From contig NC_092877.1 in assembly GCF_028372415.1 (NCBI RefSeq), positions 247,871,010-247,935,009 of the forward strand: DNA of 64,000 nucleotides. The letters run 5' to 3'. The DNA is from Notamacropus eugenii (lineage: Eukaryota > Chordata > Mammalia > Diprotodontia > Macropodidae). Under the pieces are notes generated by a model. It worked only from the letters and a program-made list of their open reading frames with translations. It was not told the origin of the DNA and made no database searches. Both the position numbers and the translations under genes were made by a program. Numbering within the stretch: position 1 is the first letter of the stretch; the number at the start of each line of letters is the position of its first letter. Shown piece by piece: positions 60,868-64,000 of this stretch.

Positions 60868-63800
60868 ATGGAGGGAAATACACAGATTGCAATCATAACT
60901 GTGAATGTGAATGGAATGAACTCTCCCATAAAACGAAGATGGATAGCAGAATGGATTAAAACCCACAATCCAACAATATGCTGCTTACAAGAAAAACATC
61001 TGAAACGGGGGGATACACATAGGATAAAGGTCAAAGGATGGAGCAGAATATATTGTGCTTCAGCTGATGTAAGGAAGGCAGGAGTAGCAATCCTAATCTC
61101 AGACAAAGCAAAAGCAGAAATAGATCTAATCAAAAGGGATAAGGATGGAAACTATATCCTGCTAAAAGGCATCATAGACAATGAAGCAATATCATTACTA
61201 AACATGTATGCTCCAAGTGGTATAGCACCCAGATTCATAGAGGAGAGTTTGGGGGAGTTGAAGGAAGAAATTGATAGCAAAACTATACTAGTGGGGGACC
61301 TCAACCTCCCCCACTCTGAACTCCATAAATCTAACCTCAGAATAAACAAGAAAGAGGTTAAGGAGGTAAATAAAACTCTGGATAAGGCAAATATGATAGA
61401 TCTTTGGAGAAAATTGAATGAGAATAGATATCTCAGCGGTACATGGAACATTTACAAAAACTGACCATGCACAAAGACATAAAAATCTCAAAATCCAGTG
61501 TAGAAAGACAGAGATAATCAATGCATCTTTCTCAGATCATAATGCAATAGAAATTATATGTAATAAAAGGCCAAGGAAAGATAAAGCAAAAATCAGTTGG
61601 AAACTAAATAATCTAATCCTAAAGAATGAATGGATTAAAGGAGAAATCATAGAAACAATCAAAAATTTCATTCAAGAGAATGACAATAATGAGACAACAT
61701 ACCAAATCTTATGGGAACCTGCAAAAGCAGTTCTTAGGGGAAGTTATATATCTTTGAATGCCTACATAAATAAAATAGAGAAAGAGGAGATCAATGACTT
61801 GGGCATGCAGCTGAAAAAGGTAGAAAAATAAGAAACTGAAAATCCCCAAGTAAATACCAAATTAGAAATACTGAAAAACCAAAGGAGAGATTAATAAAAT
61901 TGAAATTAAGAAAACTATTGAATTAATAAATAAAGCCAATAGTTGGTTTTATGAAAAAACTAATAAAATTGATAAACTTTTGATCAATTTGATTAAAAAA
62001 ACGAAAGAAGACAATCAAATTACTGGTATTAAAAATGAGAGCAGTGAACTCACCTCCAATGAGGAGGAAATTAAAACAATAATTAGAAACTACTTTGCCC
62101 AATTTTATGCCCACAAATTCCATCATCTATACCAGATGGACAAGTATTTTAAAAAACACAAATTGGCCAGATTAACAGAAGAGGAAGTTGAATACTTAAA
62201 AAATCCCATCTCAAAAAAAGAAATTGAACAAGCCATCAAGGAACTCCCTAGGAAAAAATCTCCAGGGCCAGATGGATTCACAAGTTAATTCCATTAAATA
62301 TTTAAAGAAGATTTAATTCCAACACTGTATAGACTATTTTTGAAAATGGGGGAAGAAGGAGTACTCCCAAATTCTTTCTATGATACAAATATGGTTTTGA
62401 TACCCAAACCAGGAAGAGAGAAAACAGAGAAAGAAAATTATAGACCAATTTCCTGAATGAATATAGATGCAAAAATTTTAAATAAGATTGTAGCAAAAAG
62501 AATACAGAATCTTATCACGAGATTAATGCATTATGATCAAGTAGGATTCATACCAGGATTACAGGGCTGGTTCAATATTAGGAAAACTATTAGCATTATC
62601 GATCACATCAACAACAAAGCTAACAAAAACCATATGATTATCTCAATAGATGCAGAAAAAGCTTTTGACAAAATACAACACCCATTCTTACTAAAAACAC
62701 TGGACAACGTAGGAATAAAGGGAACTTTCCATAAAATAATAAGCAGTATCTATCTAAAACCTTCAGCAAGCATTATATGCAATGGGGATAAGCTAGATGC
62801 ATTACCAATAAGATCAGGGGTGAAACAAGGATGTCCCTTATCACCACTATTATTCAATATGGTACTAGAAATGTTAGCTCTAGCAATTAGACAAGATAAA
62901 GATATTGAAGGAATAAGAACAGCCAAAGAAGAAACTAAATTATCACTCTTTGCAGATGATATGATGATCTACTTAGAGAATCCCAGAGATTCAAGTAAAA
63001 AATTACTTGAAAAAATAAATAACTTTGGCAAAGTTGCAGGTTACAAAATAAACCCACACAAATCTTCTGCATTCCTACATATTAACAACAAAGTCCAACA
63101 GCAAGAGATAGAAAGAGAAATCCCATTTAAAGCTAGGGTAGACAGTATAAAATACTTAGGAGTGTACCTGCCAAAAAAAACCCAGGGAATATATGAACAC
63201 AATTACAAGACACTTTTTGCACAAATAAAGTCAGATTTAAGTAAGTGGAAAAATATTAGTTGCTCATGAGTAGGCCGTGCTAATATAATAAAAATGACAA
63301 TTCTACCTAAATTAATTTACTTATTTAGTGCCATACCAATTAAACTATCAGACAATTACTTTCTAGAGCTGGATAAAATAATATCAAAATTCATTTGGAA
63401 AAACAAAAGGTCCAGAATATCAAAGGGACTAATGAAAAGAAATGTTTGGGAAGGTGGCCTAGCGCTACCAGACCTTAAACTGTACTATAAAGCAGCAATT
63501 ATGAAAACCACTTGGTATTGGCTAAGAAACAGAGAGGTAGACAAGTGGAATAGACTTGGCACTCAAGATGCAGTAGCCAAGGAATATAGCAACCTTCTGT
63601 TTGATAAACCCAAGGACCCCAGCTTCTGGGATCAGAATTCACTGTTCGACAAAAATTGCTGGGAAGACTGGATAACAGTGTGGTGGAAACTCGGCGTAGA
63701 CCCATGCCTGACACCGTTACACAAGAATAAAGTCCAAATGGGTACATGATTTAGGTATAAAGACTGATACCATGAACAAACTGGAGGAGCAAGGAATAGT

Positions 63801-64000
63801 GTATTTATCAGATTTATGGAGAAGGGAAGAATTTTTTACTAAAGAAAAGATAGAAAGCATTATGAAATGCAAGATGGATAATTTTGATTACATTAAACTG
63901 AAAATTATTTGCACAACTAAACCCAATGCAACCAAAATTCGGAGGGATATAGTCAATTGGGAAAGAATTTTTACAGCTAAGCTCGGGGATAAAGGCCTCA
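60868..64000 (+). pseudogene. L1 ORF2 (endonuclease, reverse transcriptase), broken and partial
   Basis: ORF2p nicks target DNA and reverse-transcribes L1 RNA. From the ATG at 60868: endonuclease motifs VNVNG, CLQEKH, NMYAPSG and VGDLNLP are present, then a frame break near 61420-61464 with apparent loss of several residues before TKTDH. SDHNAIEI follows in a second frame, ending at 61831. A third frame (61980 to 63749) carries the reverse transcriptase: [21 protein letters not shown] and the catalytic FADD at 62949-62960. In-frame stops at 62286, 62295, 62454 and 63267 (the last a Trp position, as in cWVGR, changed to TGA) interrupt it. Another shift near 63740 leads to a frame open from 63742 to the window edge. 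The 3' end is outside. Confidence 0.9.

Larger units (their letters stand above)
58157..64000 (+). mobile_element. L1 with 5' end, both ORFs broken, cut by the window edge
   Basis: The 5' end gggcagagccaagatggcgg is followed by a ~970-base 5' UTR, ORF1 (59126-60285), a purine-rich inter-ORF spacer (60286-60867) and ORF2 (60868 to beyond 64000). The 3' end is outside the window, so a target-site duplication cannot be checked. Both ORFs carry several frameshifts and stops, so the copy cannot move itself. The 5' UTR differs from that of the HAL1-like element, so it is another subfamily. Confidence 0.92.

Noticed and set aside
60656..61133. Frames on - of 78 and 123 codons
   Set aside because: Shadows of the L1 inter-ORF spacer and ORF2 start.
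1..64000. Host exons, tRNA/rRNA/snRNA genes, bacterial or phage genes
   Set aside because: No frame outside repeats has a recognisable domain, and I found no RNA-gene promoter or fold signature apart from the decayed tRNA-like heads of SINEs.

Overview
The window looks like mammalian, most likely marsupial (metatherian), nuclear DNA. It is AT-rich and CpG-poor. It is packed with LINE-1 (L1) in several states of decay, half-L1 (HAL1-like) elements, CORE/tRNA-type SINEs with a 3' tail resembling RTE LINEs, old MIR/THER1-type SINEs, and L2 and L3/CR1 remnants. Long microsatellites are frequent. The species cannot be fixed by eye. I see no intact host protein-coding gene, no tRNA or rRNA gene, no CRISPR array and no bacterial-type operon. 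The stretch reads as a gene desert or the inside of a very large intron.

Layout. 1-66 is the 3' tail of a HAL1-like element on +. 67-3396 is an old, rearranged L1 with an antisense L1 piece and a SINE inside it. 3400-18290 is mostly unique AT-rich DNA with scattered MIR, L2 and SINE copies. 18300-20090 holds a processed pseudogene of RNF126 (an E3 ubiquitin ligase) on -. 20400-22000 holds a long polypyrimidine microsatellite, a SINE and what looks like the poly-A end of a second retrocopy, all on -. 24250-26830 is an old antisense L1/HAL1 5' half split by a younger sense-strand L1 3' end flanked by a 14-bp target-site duplication. 27000-42300 is ancient repeats plus a truncated antisense L1 (34650-35335). 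42333-43046 may be an endogenous-retrovirus LTR. 46249-49232 is a nearly full-length HAL1-like element on - with a target-site duplication, an ORF1 remnant, no ORF2 and a CpG-rich 5' end. 49770-58150 is microsatellite, SINE, MIR and L2 material. 58157 to the right edge is a L1 on + with its 5' end present and both ORFs broken, cut off by the window edge inside ORF2.

The only functional relationship among these features is retrotransposition. L1 ORF2 supplies the endonuclease and reverse transcriptase that move L1 itself and, by family knowledge, HAL1, SINEs and processed mRNAs. None of the L1 copies here encodes an intact protein. The most notable observations are the ORF2-less HAL1 copy, the nested L1 with its clean duplication, a heptad-phased tandem expansion in the L1 ORF1 coiled coil, the RNF126 retropseudogene, and a perfect 24-bp inverted repeat near 50 kb. 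I found no convincing undescribed biological system.
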